The translations under genes were made by a program, and so were the position numbers. A stretch of 24,829 bases of DNA from CAZJHX01 sp964545715. GTDB lineage: Bacteria; Myxococcota_A; UBA9042; GCA-2863065. Positions 1 through 8,127 of this stretch are shown one piece after another. Each line of letters opens with the position of its first letter. Positions within the stretch are counted from its first letter, which is position 1. The notes beneath the pieces were generated by a model. It ran no database searches. It was not told where the DNA came from and was given only the letters and a program-made list of their open reading frames with translations. The stretch lies in the NCBI GenBank assembly GCA_964545715.1, contig CAZJHX010000157.1, positions 1-24,829 on the forward strand. Reading direction: 5' to 3'.

Positions 1-23
1 CATTCAGACGGTGGATGACGCAT

Positions 24-43
24 CCTCGCCCTGAATGGCGAGG
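24..43. terminator. Perfect 7-bp hairpin downstream of lipoprotein gene
   Basis: CCTCGCC, a 6-nt loop and GGCGAGG form a perfect stem-loop about 70 bases past the stop of the lipoprotein gene. No T-run follows on the minus strand, so it is at best an imperfect terminator or a transcript-end structure. The other 5' bases of the window (1-114) hold nothing else recognisable. Confidence 0.25.
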
Positions 44-114
44 TAGCGCGCCATTACGGCCGAAGATGATGCATCGACGCGATTAGTGGCGCAGGCGCGC
101 TTGGGTGTGGGGGC

Positions 115-2229
115 CTAGTTGCCGCCGTCGATCGGCGGCAGGAAGTTGGCGTTGACGTAGTTCGGCGTGATGCGCATGTCGCCTTCTTCTGTGGTCAGGA
201 TTGTGGTGATCACATTGCCCGGCTGCCAGTCGATTGTGGCGGCGTACCACATGTCGTGGTTGACCAGCAGGACGTCCTCTTTGGACTCGACGAGCTCGCC
301 GTAGACGTAGATGTAGACGCTGGCGAGGGACTCTCCGAACTTGTGGTCGTTCCAGAAGTTTACGCCAACCTTGTAGACGACGTTTTCCGGGATGTTCAGG
401 TTGAGGTTTTCGGGGCCCCAGCCGTCGATGTCGTCCAGGTCCAGGTGCGGGTCGTCGTCCACGTCGGGGGCGAAGGTGCCCCAGTTGTGGGTCTTGTAGA
501 ACCAGAAGCAGTCGTAGTTTTCGTCAAACCACGGGTCCGCTTCGCCGTCGCCGTCGATGTCGGGGCCGGTGGCGAAGGGGTGGGTGAAGTGCAGGTCCAT
601 GTCGGTGCCCTTGCCCTCACCGATGTCGTTGGGGTCGGCGTCGCCAACTGTGGTCCAGGTCAGCTCAACGTGGATGGCCTCGTCGGGGATAACGACGACG
701 TCGATGCAGGCCTCCTCGCAGGACTCTTCGTTGGAGTCGTCGCGGACCGTGAGGCAGAACTTGTAGATGCCCGAGACATTGACCGTGAAGACCGGGTTGT
801 CGTGGGTGGCGCTGGGGATGAAGATGCTGGTCGAGCCGTTGGGCTGCTCCACGCTCCACTCCCAGTTTTTGATGTTGAGGCCGTTCGGCGAGTAGGACTG
901 GTCGCCCTTCAGGTGCAGGGTGGTCTGCGGGACGACCTGCTCGCCCTCTTCCACGTTGATGATCGCGACCGGACAGTCGACCTCGACGCCTGTGCCGCTG
1001 ATGGGCACCTGCACCGACGTCTCGAAGCTGTTGTTGTCCACGATCAGCGTGGCCGTGTCCGGGATGGGCTTGTTGTCGGCGTCCAGCGGGCTGACGACGT
1101 CCGGCACGTACTGCACGAACACCTCATAGTGCTCGTTGATCGGCACCACAAGCGGGGCGGTCGGGTCGAACGGCTTGGGACTGGGAACGCCCTCCGACTT
1201 GAAAACCAGCTTGAAGTCCGGGTCGCTGTCCTCGGCCAGGCGGATATCGGAGATCTTCAGCTTGGACGTGCCGCAGTTGGAGATCTCGACCGGCAGCTCG
1301 GCCTTGGTCGCCACGATCTTGCCGCCAAACGTGATCTCCGACGGCACCACGTGCACGCACGGGACCTCGTTGTTGGCCTTCAGCAGCACGCTGTGCCCCT
1401 CCAGCTTGAGGTCGTTGCAGTACAGGATGAATGTGCCGTTGGCCGGCGTGTTGGTCTGCGGCGTAAACGTGATGCGCACGTTCTGAGTCTCGTCCGGCTC
1501 GATGCAGAACGGCTCGTCCAGGTCCACCTTGGTCGAGGTGACGTCGCTGACCGGGTAGGCCTTCTCAGTGTCGGGGTGATGGAAGGTAAAGTCCGGATGA
1601 CCGCTCAGCGAAAACGCGTGGCAGCACAGCTGGTCGCTGCCGGTGCTGGCGACGTTGACCGTCTTCTCGCCCACCGTCCCCAGGGTCACGGTCTCGAAGT
1701 CGATGTCGTTGGGCTGCACGATCGCCACGGCCTGGGGCGCGTTCTCCAGAAACACGATGTCGTACACGTCCAGCTTCTTGCCGTCAGCGCGCGGACGCGA
1801 ATCGGACGTGATGCGCAGGGTCGCCGAGCGGTTCTCAAACGTCTCCTGACGCTTGAACACAACGTTGAACGACACCTCGCCCTCGTTGACCTGCAGGATT
1901 ACCGGCGTCTCGACGGTCTCCAACACAAAGGCGTCACCGAGCGAATCTCCCGCGTCGGGAGCGTTGTAGATCAACGAGACGCTGCTGATGTTCAGCGGGC
2001 CCTGGCCGTTGTTCTGCGCGCGCACCGTAAAGCTGTTGCTGTCACCGACCTCGATGATGCCGATGTCCACGCTGACGATCTCGTCGACGGGCTCCAGCAC
2101 CTGCAGCTCGCCGCGCTTGTCCAAGCTCAGGTCGCCGTTGCCGTCGCCGTTGCCGTCGCCGCAGCCGGTCCACGAAGCGAGCGCAATCAAAGCCGCACTC
2201 GCCAGAACTACACGTACATTCAGATTCAC
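115..2229 (-). CDS. Choice-of-anchor D / PKD domain lipoprotein
   Basis: A 704-residue secreted lipoprotein, probably attached to the outer membrane. The N-terminus has a hydrophobic signal ending in TGC, with Cys23 as the likely lipidated residue, then a Gly/Asp/Asn-rich linker. Residues about 50-415 hold roughly three ASPM/SPD-2/Hydin-type (choice-of-anchor D) beta-sandwich repeats, with phrases such as 'IGIIEVGDSN' and 'ITFGGKIVATKAELPVEISN'. Residues about 419-508 form a PKD-like domain. Residues about 518-680 form a C-terminal domain (MDLHF, WGPENLN, YKVGVNFWND) that resembles DUF2135/YfaP-type domains; this last link is an inference from motif memory. The start is GTG at 2229, preceded by AGGAG at good spacing. 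It begins 11 nt after the caspase gene's stop and is the last gene of that operon. No enzyme motif is visible; a structural or binding role at the cell surface is likely. Confidence 0.85.
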   Translation of the reverse strand: MNLNVRVVLASAALIALASWTGCGDGNGDGNGDLSLDKRGELQVLEPVDEIVSVDIGIIEVGDSNSFTVRAQNNGQGPLNISSVSLIYNAPDAGDSLGDAFVLETVETPVILQVNEGEVSFNVVFKRQETFENRSATLRITSDSRPRADGKKLDVYDIVFLENAPQAVAIVQPNDIDFETVTLGTVGEKTVNVASTGSDQLCCHAFSLSGHPDFTFHHPDTEKAYPVSDVTSTKVDLDEPFCIEPDETQNVRITFTPQTNTPANGTFILYCNDLKLEGHSVLLKANNEVPCVHVVPSEITFGGKIVATKAELPVEISNCGTSKLKISDIRLAEDSDPDFKLVFKSEGVPSPKPFDPTAPLVVPINEHYEVFVQYVPDVVSPLDADNKPIPDTATLIVDNNSFETSVQVPISGTGVEVDCPVAIINVEEGEQVVPQTTLHLKGDQSYSPNGLNIKNWEWSVEQPNGSTSIFIPSATHDNPVFTVNVSGIYKFCLTVRDDSNEESCEEACIDVVVIPDEAIHVELTWTTVGDADPNDIGEGKGTDMDLHFTHPFATGPDIDGDGEADPWFDENYDCFWFYKTHNWGTFAPDVDDDPHLDLDDIDGWGPENLNLNIPENVVYKVGVNFWNDHKFGESLASVYIYVYGELVESKEDVLLVNHDMWYAATIDWQPGNVITTILTTEEGDMRITPNYVNANFLPPIDGGN
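2131..2160. repeat. 12-bp tandem repeat (2.5 copies) in lipoprotein linker
   Basis: Two and a half copies of GTCGCCGTTGCC encode the DGNGDGNGD linker just after the lipid-attachment cysteine. Copy number could change in frame by slippage, altering the length of the tether. Confidence 0.7.
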
Positions 2230-2240
2230 TCGTGGCGCTC

Positions 2241-3809
2241 CTAGAAGTGGAACGCCGAAGCCGCCTGGAGTTCCACCATCACCTGATCCCGACCCGGACC
2301 GACCGAACTATCGCCCGTCCCCTGCATTGGGACGTAGGAGACACGCCCGTCAATCCCAATCGAGATTCGCTCCGAAAACCGCCAGTACAGTCCCAGCACG
2401 CCGCCCGCCGCTACAGTGTGGATCGCCTGAGGAGGCAAGTCCGCCAGCGACGGGCTGCGGTCGAGGTACAGGTACGCAATGCGCGGTCCCGCAGCGACGG
2501 AAAAGCTACCAAAATCATGGCGATACTTCAACGAAGTACCGACCTGCACCTCGGTCAGCCGCTGCGAATACTCCCCGACGCTCACCACCTGACGCTGGTC
2601 GATGCTGGTGAAGCCGATGTCAAAGCCCAGGTCAAAACCGTACGCAAACGCATCACGCACCGTAAACCCGATGTTGAAGATGGGCGCCGGTCCCATGTAC
2701 TCCGTCCGCATCGTGTCGTCCGCGAAGCCCTGCACGCCGACAGCCGCGGTCAGCGACACGCCGGCCTGCCCTTTGAACAGATACGCCGTCAGCGGCACCG
2801 TCTCCAGCGACTTGCGGCTCAGCACCACCTCGGCCCCCGCCCGCGCCTCCACCGTCCCGCGCGCCACCGAGCTGCCCGACCGCCGATACACGTCCAGCTC
2901 ACCCGGCGGCACCGCGACCGTCACGCCTTTGCCCGGGCGCTCATCGACCTCGGCCACCACCAGGCCCGAGCTCGGCTGATACAAGATCCACTGCGCGCGC
3001 TGCTTGCCGGCTACGCGCACACGGGCCCGCCGCGCCGCCAGCTGGGTCAGCACTACGTCGTTGCCGCCGGTCAGCTTCAAATCAAAGTGCGGATGCTGCG
3101 CCACACGCGCTTTTGCCGTCTGCCGCAGCGTGCGCGCATAGGCGTACCGATAGGCCTCGCTCAGCGTCACCCGCTTGTCCGTATCCACATCCGCGGCCCC
3201 GCGCAGCCCGCTGACCAGGTGATGCGTAAAGAAGCTGCCGCGAATCTCATCGGACTCCTGGCTCTCCTCCCCCGCCGCGCTGGACGTCAAAATCGCGTAG
3301 CCCTGCGCCGCCAGGCCGCCATCCAGCCCAAACGACACCTGCTTGCGCGTGCGCTTGCCGCCCTTGGCTCGCACGGCCGCGCCCGAGTGACACGCGTCCA
3401 GCACCGCCAGCCGCACCGCCGCCTTGGACTGCTTCAGATACGCGCGCAGCTTCTTCAGCGACAGCCGCGTCCCCGACAGCTCCAGCGACTCGCCATCAGC
3501 GTGTCCCGAATAGTAGAAGATCAGCGCGATCGGCTCGCGCTCAGCGCGCTTCTCAACCGCGCGCAGCGCCGCGATCACGTCCCTGGCCGTCGGCTTCTGT
3601 GCCAGCAGCGTCACGTCTTCAGGCGCCACCGAGCCAAGCTCCTGCAGCACCTCGGCGACCTTTCGCGCATCCCGCTCCGCATGGCGCAGCGTCACCCGAA
3701 ACTCGGCCCCGTCGTTGGCGCCCACCACCACAGCGACCCGGCGCGTCTCAGCACGCGCCGCGCTCACCGCCAGCAGCAGCGCCAGTCCTATGGCTGCTTG
3801 TCGAACCAA
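2241..3809 (-). CDS. Secreted caspase-family (C14) protein with C-terminal beta-barrel
   Basis: A 522-residue protein with a clear signal peptide (residues 1-20, cleavage after ARA). Residues 24-235 are a caspase-like domain. The catalytic dyad is present: His103 in YYSGHADG and Cys140 in LDACHSG, followed by a p10-like stretch (ILTSSAAGEESQE). A PEGA-like beta domain spans about 260-350. From about 360 to 522 the chain alternates in the manner of an outer-membrane beta-barrel and ends in Phe, the usual last residue of barrel proteins. The start is TTG at 3809, chosen because CAGGAGG sits 7 nt upstream; it overlaps the preceding gene by 22 nt. Bacterial caspase homologues cleave after basic or acidic residues; the target here is unknown. 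Export and a barrel tail suggest action in the periplasm or at the outer membrane. Confidence 0.85.
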   Translation of the reverse strand: MVRQAAIGLALLLAVSAARAETRRVAVVVGANDGAEFRVTLRHAERDARKVAEVLQELGSVAPEDVTLLAQKPTARDVIAALRAVEKRAEREPIALIFYYSGHADGESLELSGTRLSLKKLRAYLKQSKAAVRLAVLDACHSGAAVRAKGGKRTRKQVSFGLDGGLAAQGYAILTSSAAGEESQESDEIRGSFFTHHLVSGLRGAADVDTDKRVTLSEAYRYAYARTLRQTAKARVAQHPHFDLKLTGGNDVVLTQLAARRARVRVAGKQRAQWILYQPSSGLVVAEVDERPGKGVTVAVPPGELDVYRRSGSSVARGTVEARAGAEVVLSRKSLETVPLTAYLFKGQAGVSLTAAVGVQGFADDTMRTEYMGPAPIFNIGFTVRDAFAYGFDLGFDIGFTSIDQRQVVSVGEYSQRLTEVQVGTSLKYRHDFGSFSVAAGPRIAYLYLDRSPSLADLPPQAIHTVAAGGVLGLYWRFSERISIGIDGRVSYVPMQGTGDSSVGPGRDQVMVELQAASAFHF

Positions 3810-4576
3810 ACAGAGGCCTCCTGGGTCCCCTCGATCTCGAGCGCGCCCATCGTCTGCAGCTTAGCGCCTCCAGCGACCCACGCGCTGCTCGCCGCGCCCT
3901 TGATCTGCTCCCAGTCCAAGGGCTCGTTGGAGAACACCGCCACAAAGCGCTCCGGCTCCAGCGAGCCGTCCAGCACCACCGAGTCGGGCAGCGCGATGCC
4001 ACGCCCCCGGCCCACCAGCAGGCTGCTCTCGCTCTCCTGCTCCGGATAGTATGCGGTGATCGCGCCGCTTTGCTCCACTCCCAGCACAAACACGTGGTCG
4101 TACGCGCCCGTATCAACCGTGAACTTGAGCTCCGCCGCCGGGCTCACCGCCGACCTGCCGGTGATCGCCATGCCATCGGCTGACACATGCAGAACCGGCC
4201 CACCTATCGGCGCCACGATCCCCCCGTTATCGCCGCCTTTCACCCGAATCGGGTCCTCGACCGGCGGCGCGATCTCCGGCGCCCGCGACGTGACCAGCAG
4301 CAGCACCACCGCCATCGACGACGCAAACGCCAGCCCGCTGAACCACAGCGTCCAGTTCAGCCGTGTCCGCGTCTCCGTGCGCTCGACCCGGTGCTCCACC
4401 TGCGAACGAAAGACCGGCCACGGGTGCTGCTCCAAGAACTCCCGCCGCTCAGCCGACACTTCCAGGTCCGACGTCTGCAGGTAGCGGTCCGTTCCCTCGC
4501 CCTCGCGGCCCGCGTCAAAAGCGTCCAGCGCGTCGTCCCAGTCATCTTTTGATGTGAAGAATCTCATCATCGTCAT
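3788..4576 (-). CDS. Single-pass membrane protein, DUF4384-like; possible anti-sigma factor
   Basis: A 262-residue protein with an acidic and polar cytoplasmic N-terminus (1-73), one membrane segment (about 75-95) and an extracytoplasmic domain. That domain resembles DUF4384 (AELKFTVDTG, YDHVFVLGVEQSGAITAYYP, GIALPDSVVLDG, FVAVFSNEPL). Its ATG at 4576 overlaps the TGA of the ECF sigma gene (ATGA), so the two are translationally coupled. Topology and position suggest it holds or senses for the sigma factor. The N-terminus lacks the HxxxCxxC zinc motif of classical anti-sigma factors, so the role is inferred from context. A start at Met4 (4567) is also possible. Confidence 0.75.
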   Translation of the reverse strand: MTMMRFFTSKDDWDDALDAFDAGREGEGTDRYLQTSDLEVSAERREFLEQHPWPVFRSQVEHRVERTETRTRLNWTLWFSGLAFASSMAVVLLLVTSRAPEIAPPVEDPIRVKGGDNGGIVAPIGGPVLHVSADGMAITGRSAVSPAAELKFTVDTGAYDHVFVLGVEQSGAITAYYPEQESESSLLVGRGRGIALPDSVVLDGSLEPERFVAVFSNEPLDWEQIKGAASSAWVAGGAKLQTMGALEIEGTQEASVWFDKQP

Positions 4577-5100
4577 ACCTCGTTGTGGTCGGCAGCCACG
4601 CGCTGCCGCTCAGCTTCGATCTTCTTGCGCGCGCCCGTCAGAAAGCGCTTGAGCACCCGGCGCACCGTCGGCACAGAGATGCTCAGCTCAGCGCCGATCC
4701 GCTCGACGCCCTGCTCATCAAAAAAGTAGCCGACCACCACGCGCTGGGTCCGCTCATCCACGTTGGTCAGCAAGCTGCGAATCACGTCCCGGTTCTCCGC
4801 CAGCGTGTGCAAAAACCCCAGACTGGAGCCGTCCGGCACGTTTCGCAGCTCGTCCAGCGGCATGTGCCGCCGATACCGCCGCGCGCGCAGCCGGTTCAGG
4901 CAGTGGTTCGTCGTGACCCGATTGATCCACGCCAGGATCGGCCGGTCCCCGTCCATCCGCGGACGAGCGCGCATCACCCGGACAAAGACCTCCTGCAGCG
5001 CGTCATACGCCTCGTCGTCATCGCCCAGAAGCGCACGACACCGCTGATACACATAGTGTCCGTGTTCCTTATAGAGGCTCTCGATATCAGCGTTGATCAT
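4573..5100 (-). CDS. ECF-type RNA polymerase sigma factor
   Basis: A 175-residue sigma-70 family protein with only regions 2 and 4. Region 2 (about 6-76) contains DDEAYDALQEVFVRVMRARP and the WINRVTTNHCLNRLRA helix. Region 4 (about 112-160) carries a helix-turn-helix (VERIGAELSISVPTVRRVLKRFL). It is the first gene of the four-gene operon that ends with the lipoprotein, so it probably controls its own operon along with other envelope genes. The ATG at 5100 has no obvious Shine-Dalgarno sequence. Confidence 0.9.
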   Translation of the reverse strand: MINADIESLYKEHGHYVYQRCRALLGDDDEAYDALQEVFVRVMRARPRMDGDRPILAWINRVTTNHCLNRLRARRYRRHMPLDELRNVPDGSSLGFLHTLAENRDVIRSLLTNVDERTQRVVVGYFFDEQGVERIGAELSISVPTVRRVLKRFLTGARKKIEAERQRVAADHNEV

Positions 5101-5141
5101 TGGGCCCGCGCAGTTGCATTACGTGGTCATCACCCACATGG

Positions 5142-5151
5142 GGTGGCCACC
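5142..5151. promoter_or_regulatory. Palindrome upstream of ECF sigma gene
   Basis: The 89-bp gap between priA and the sigma operon (5101-5189) must hold any operon promoter. It contains the perfect 10-bp palindrome GGTGGCCACC, next to TGATCA and to a CACCC-N5-GGGTG inverted repeat (about 5131-5145). No convincing -35/-10 pair, and no ECF-style GGAAC/GTC pair, was recognised. An operator role is conjecture. Confidence 0.25.
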
Positions 5152-5189
5152 TGATCAACTTTTTGGGGGGCGCGCTAAAAAACCGTGAG

Positions 5190-7577
5190 TTACAGCAGGT
5201 TGGTCGGGTCCACATCGACCACCAGGCGCGCTCCGCCCAGCAGCGCGCTGTCCGGTGCATCCAGCGCCGACACCACTCGATGCAGCGCGCCGCGACTCTT
5301 GCTCAGCAACATCACCTGATACCGGCTGCGCCCCTTGATGCGCTCCAGTGTCGCCGGGTTCGGCCCGATCAGCTCCACCGGCAACCCCGCCGCGCCGATC
5401 GCCGCCCGCAGGTGACGCGCCACACGCCCCGCCGCATCGCGCGCGGTGTTCATCTGCGGCGAATCCAGTCGCACCAGGCAGCAGTACCCGTACGGCGGAA
5501 ACCCGCGCATCTTTCGCAAATGGGACTCGTGCTTCACAAACCGGGTCACATCGTGCGTCAGCGCGCACTGCAGGCTGTGATGCTCCGGCGCAAACGTCTG
5601 CACCATCACACGCCCCGGCAGCTCGTGGCGCCCCGCGCGCCCCGCCACCTGAGTCAACAGCTGAAACGTTCGCTCGGACGCCCTGAAGTCCTGCATGCGC
5701 AGCATCTGCTCCGCCAGCAGCACGCCCACCAGCGTCACCGCCGGAAAGTCGTGGCCCTTGGCCACCATCTGCGTGCCGACGAGCACGTCTATCTCACGCG
5801 CGCGAAAGCTGTTCAGCAGCCTGGTCAGCGCTCGCCCGCGCGTCGTGTCGCGATCCATCCGCGCCACCCGCGCCTTTGGCAGCTCTTCGGCCAGCACGGT
5901 CTCCACCTGCTCGGTGCCCGTCCCGACCATCTGCATCTCACCGTCCTTGCACACAACGCACCGTGTGGGCACCCGCGTCACGTAGCCGCAATAATGGCAG
6001 GACAGCCGGCGCTGATGGCGGTGATACGTCAGCGACACACTGCAGTCGATGCACATCGGCACGTCACCGCACGTGCGGCACATAAAGCAGCTCGCAAACC
6101 CGCGGCGATTAATGAAAATGATCGCCTGCTCGCCGCGATCCACCGTCTCCTTGATCGCGTCCAGCAGCGGCGCAGACAGCAGCGCCTCGGGACGCACCGG
6201 CGCGTTCTTCCGCAGATCGACGAGCTCGACCTCCGGCATCGCCCGGTCCCCAATCCGCTTGGGCAGCTCCAGCGCCTGCAGCCGGCCGTTCGCCGCATTG
6301 GTCACCGTCTCCAGCGACGGCGTGGCCGACCCGAGCACCACCGGGCAACCCGCCGCATGCCCACGCTTCAGCGCCATATCGCGCGCGTGGTACCGCGGGC
6401 TCTCATCCTGCTTGAACGACCCCTCGTGCTCCTCGTCCACGATGATGATCCCAAGCTCCGGCACCGGGGCGAACAGCGCCGATCGCGCCCCCACCACGCA
6501 CGAGCGCTCACCGCGCCGAATAAGATCCCATTGATCCAGGCGCTCACCGTCGGACAGCGCGCTGTGCAGCACCGCCACCCGATCTCCAAACCGCGCACGA
6601 AACCGCCCCGCCAGCTGCGGCGTCAGCGCGATCTCGGGCACGAGCACGATGCCGCCGCGCCCCTGCTCCAGCGCATGCGCCAGGGCGTGCAGATACACCT
6701 CGGTCTTGCCGCTGCCCGTCACGCCTCGCAACAGGAAGCCCGCATAGGCATCCCCGTCGACAGCACCGCAGATCCGCGCCACCGCAGCCGTCTGATCGGC
6801 TGTCAGCGCCGGCGGGGTATCCCGCTCGGCCGCAGCCCCCCTCCAGGGATCCCGAAAGATCTGCACCTTCTCGATCTCTGCCGCCCCCAGCGCCACCAAA
6901 CGTCGCACTGACGGCCCATGATTCGACACCCGCCCCTTCAGCGACGGCACCTGCTGGGGCCCGTCGGCGCGCAGCAGCTCCAGCAGCACCGCCGGCCCTG
7001 CGCCCGACTTCAGCTTCTTTGCCGGCTCCTCCCCTGTCAGGCTGATCATCGAGACATACCGCGGCGCCACCCGCGCGCGCTCCAGCTCATAGTTGAGCGT
7101 GATGATCCCCTTGTCCGCCAGGCGCAGGAGGCGCGCCATCGACACGCCGAGATCCTTCACCGGACGCGGCCCTCGGGCCAGCATCCCCAGCAGCGGGTCC
7201 AACCGGGCGTGACCGCGGCCAGTCTCGGTCAGCGCCGCCATCCGCGCGTCCACCACGTTCAATCCCCCGGGCAGCCCGGCACGGATCACGTCGCCCAACG
7301 GCGCGTGGTAATACTCGCTCATGAACCGGAACAGGCTGAGCAGGTCCGCATCAAAGAGCGGTCGCTCATCCAGCGCGTCCGACACCGGCTTCAGCTTGAA
7401 CTGCGGCGCCGGCTCATCGGCGACCTGGATGATATAGCCCGTAATGCGCCGATTACCGCGCCCCAGCGGCACCAGCACCCGGCAGCCCACGGACAGGTGC
7501 TCCGCCAGCGAATCCGGCACGGCATAGCTCAGCGGGTCCCGAGGACCGCGCGCGATCGCGACCTGCGCCACCCTCAT
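5190..7577 (-). CDS. priA: Primosomal protein N' (replication restart helicase PriA)
   Basis: A 795-residue 3'-to-5' DNA helicase that reloads the replisome at stalled forks. Residues 1-100 match the DNA-binding 3'BD fold. The helicase core has Walker A GVTGSGKT (285-292), DEEH (381-384) and GSATPS. Eight zinc ligands lie at C500, C503, C509, C512, C527, C530, C540 and C543; this spacing matches the E. coli PriA cysteines. The start is ATG at 7577, overlapping the TGA of the upstream gene (ATGA); MRVAQVAIARGP is a typical PriA start, and the upstream in-frame extension to 7637 lies inside the neighbouring gene. Last gene of the long minus-strand run. Confidence 0.97.
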   Translation of the reverse strand: MRVAQVAIARGPRDPLSYAVPDSLAEHLSVGCRVLVPLGRGNRRITGYIIQVADEPAPQFKLKPVSDALDERPLFDADLLSLFRFMSEYYHAPLGDVIRAGLPGGLNVVDARMAALTETGRGHARLDPLLGMLARGPRPVKDLGVSMARLLRLADKGIITLNYELERARVAPRYVSMISLTGEEPAKKLKSGAGPAVLLELLRADGPQQVPSLKGRVSNHGPSVRRLVALGAAEIEKVQIFRDPWRGAAAERDTPPALTADQTAAVARICGAVDGDAYAGFLLRGVTGSGKTEVYLHALAHALEQGRGGIVLVPEIALTPQLAGRFRARFGDRVAVLHSALSDGERLDQWDLIRRGERSCVVGARSALFAPVPELGIIIVDEEHEGSFKQDESPRYHARDMALKRGHAAGCPVVLGSATPSLETVTNAANGRLQALELPKRIGDRAMPEVELVDLRKNAPVRPEALLSAPLLDAIKETVDRGEQAIIFINRRGFASCFMCRTCGDVPMCIDCSVSLTYHRHQRRLSCHYCGYVTRVPTRCVVCKDGEMQMVGTGTEQVETVLAEELPKARVARMDRDTTRGRALTRLLNSFRAREIDVLVGTQMVAKGHDFPAVTLVGVLLAEQMLRMQDFRASERTFQLLTQVAGRAGRHELPGRVMVQTFAPEHHSLQCALTHDVTRFVKHESHLRKMRGFPPYGYCCLVRLDSPQMNTARDAAGRVARHLRAAIGAAGLPVELIGPNPATLERIKGRSRYQVMLLSKSRGALHRVVSALDAPDSALLGGARLVVDVDPTNLL

Positions 7578-8122
7578 TTGACTGCGCGCCCCAGCTCCGG
7601 CTCCGCAAACACGCGCTGACCCGTCGGGGACGTCCACACCAGCCGCGGCGGATACTCGCCAGCCAGCGTCAGCGTCTCCGCGCGACCGTCGGCCCCGGCA
7701 CGAACAATGCGCGCCACGGCGCCGGTCTTGCGATCCAGCCAGACCTCCACCCCGGCATGCCCGCGCGGCAGCGTACCGACGACCACAACCACTCTGCGAT
7801 GCAGATGAAACAGCCGCGTCAGGTCCGTGTCCACCCGCCGCTGCTGCAGCGCCGCCAGACCTTCACCGCGCGCCAGCGCCGACCACAGCGCCACGGGCTC
7901 GCCGCTCAGCGCCGCCATTTTGGAGTCAAACGCGCGCGTGGCGGCCACCAGTCTGGTGGGCTCTACCGACTTTCCATCGAGCTCCACCCGATACGGCACA
8001 TCGCGCTTGCTCAGCGACGCGGCCCACCCGGCAGTGCGCTCCAGCACCTGCGACACGGTGGGAACTTTGCTCGTCGCCGGCACGGCAAAAACGAGCACCA
8101 AAGCTGCCAGCAGAGGCCTCAC
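7574..8122 (-). CDS. Small secreted protein, possibly LolA-like fold
   Basis: A 182-residue protein with a signal peptide (about 1-18) starting at GTG (8122). The mature part has strand-rich stretches (RRVVVVVGTLP, VEVWLDRKTGAVARIVRA, TLTLAGEYPPRLVW) that recall LolA/outer-membrane lipoprotein-sorting folds; this resemblance is weak and from memory only. It starts 5 nt after the SUMF1-like gene and overlaps priA by 4 nt. Function unknown. Confidence 0.75.
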   Translation of the reverse strand: MRPLLAALVLVFAVPATSKVPTVSQVLERTAGWAASLSKRDVPYRVELDGKSVEPTRLVAATRAFDSKMAALSGEPVALWSALARGEGLAALQQRRVDTDLTRLFHLHRRVVVVVGTLPRGHAGVEVWLDRKTGAVARIVRAGADGRAETLTLAGEYPPRLVWTSPTGQRVFAEPELGRAVK

Positions 8123-8127
8123 CCGCT

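Noticed and set aside
256..2244. Long plus-strand open frame opposite the lipoprotein gene
   Set aside because: Composition is Val/Asp/Arg-rich with no family motif; it is the antisense shadow of a gene with clear domains and a lipobox.
2232..4049. 605-residue plus-strand open frame opposite the caspase
   Set aside because: Arg/His/Gln-rich antisense shadow; crosses gene boundaries of the real operon.
5100..6911. 603-residue plus-strand open frame opposite priA
   Set aside because: His/Arg/Gln-rich shadow in GC-rich DNA; priA on the other strand has all its motifs.
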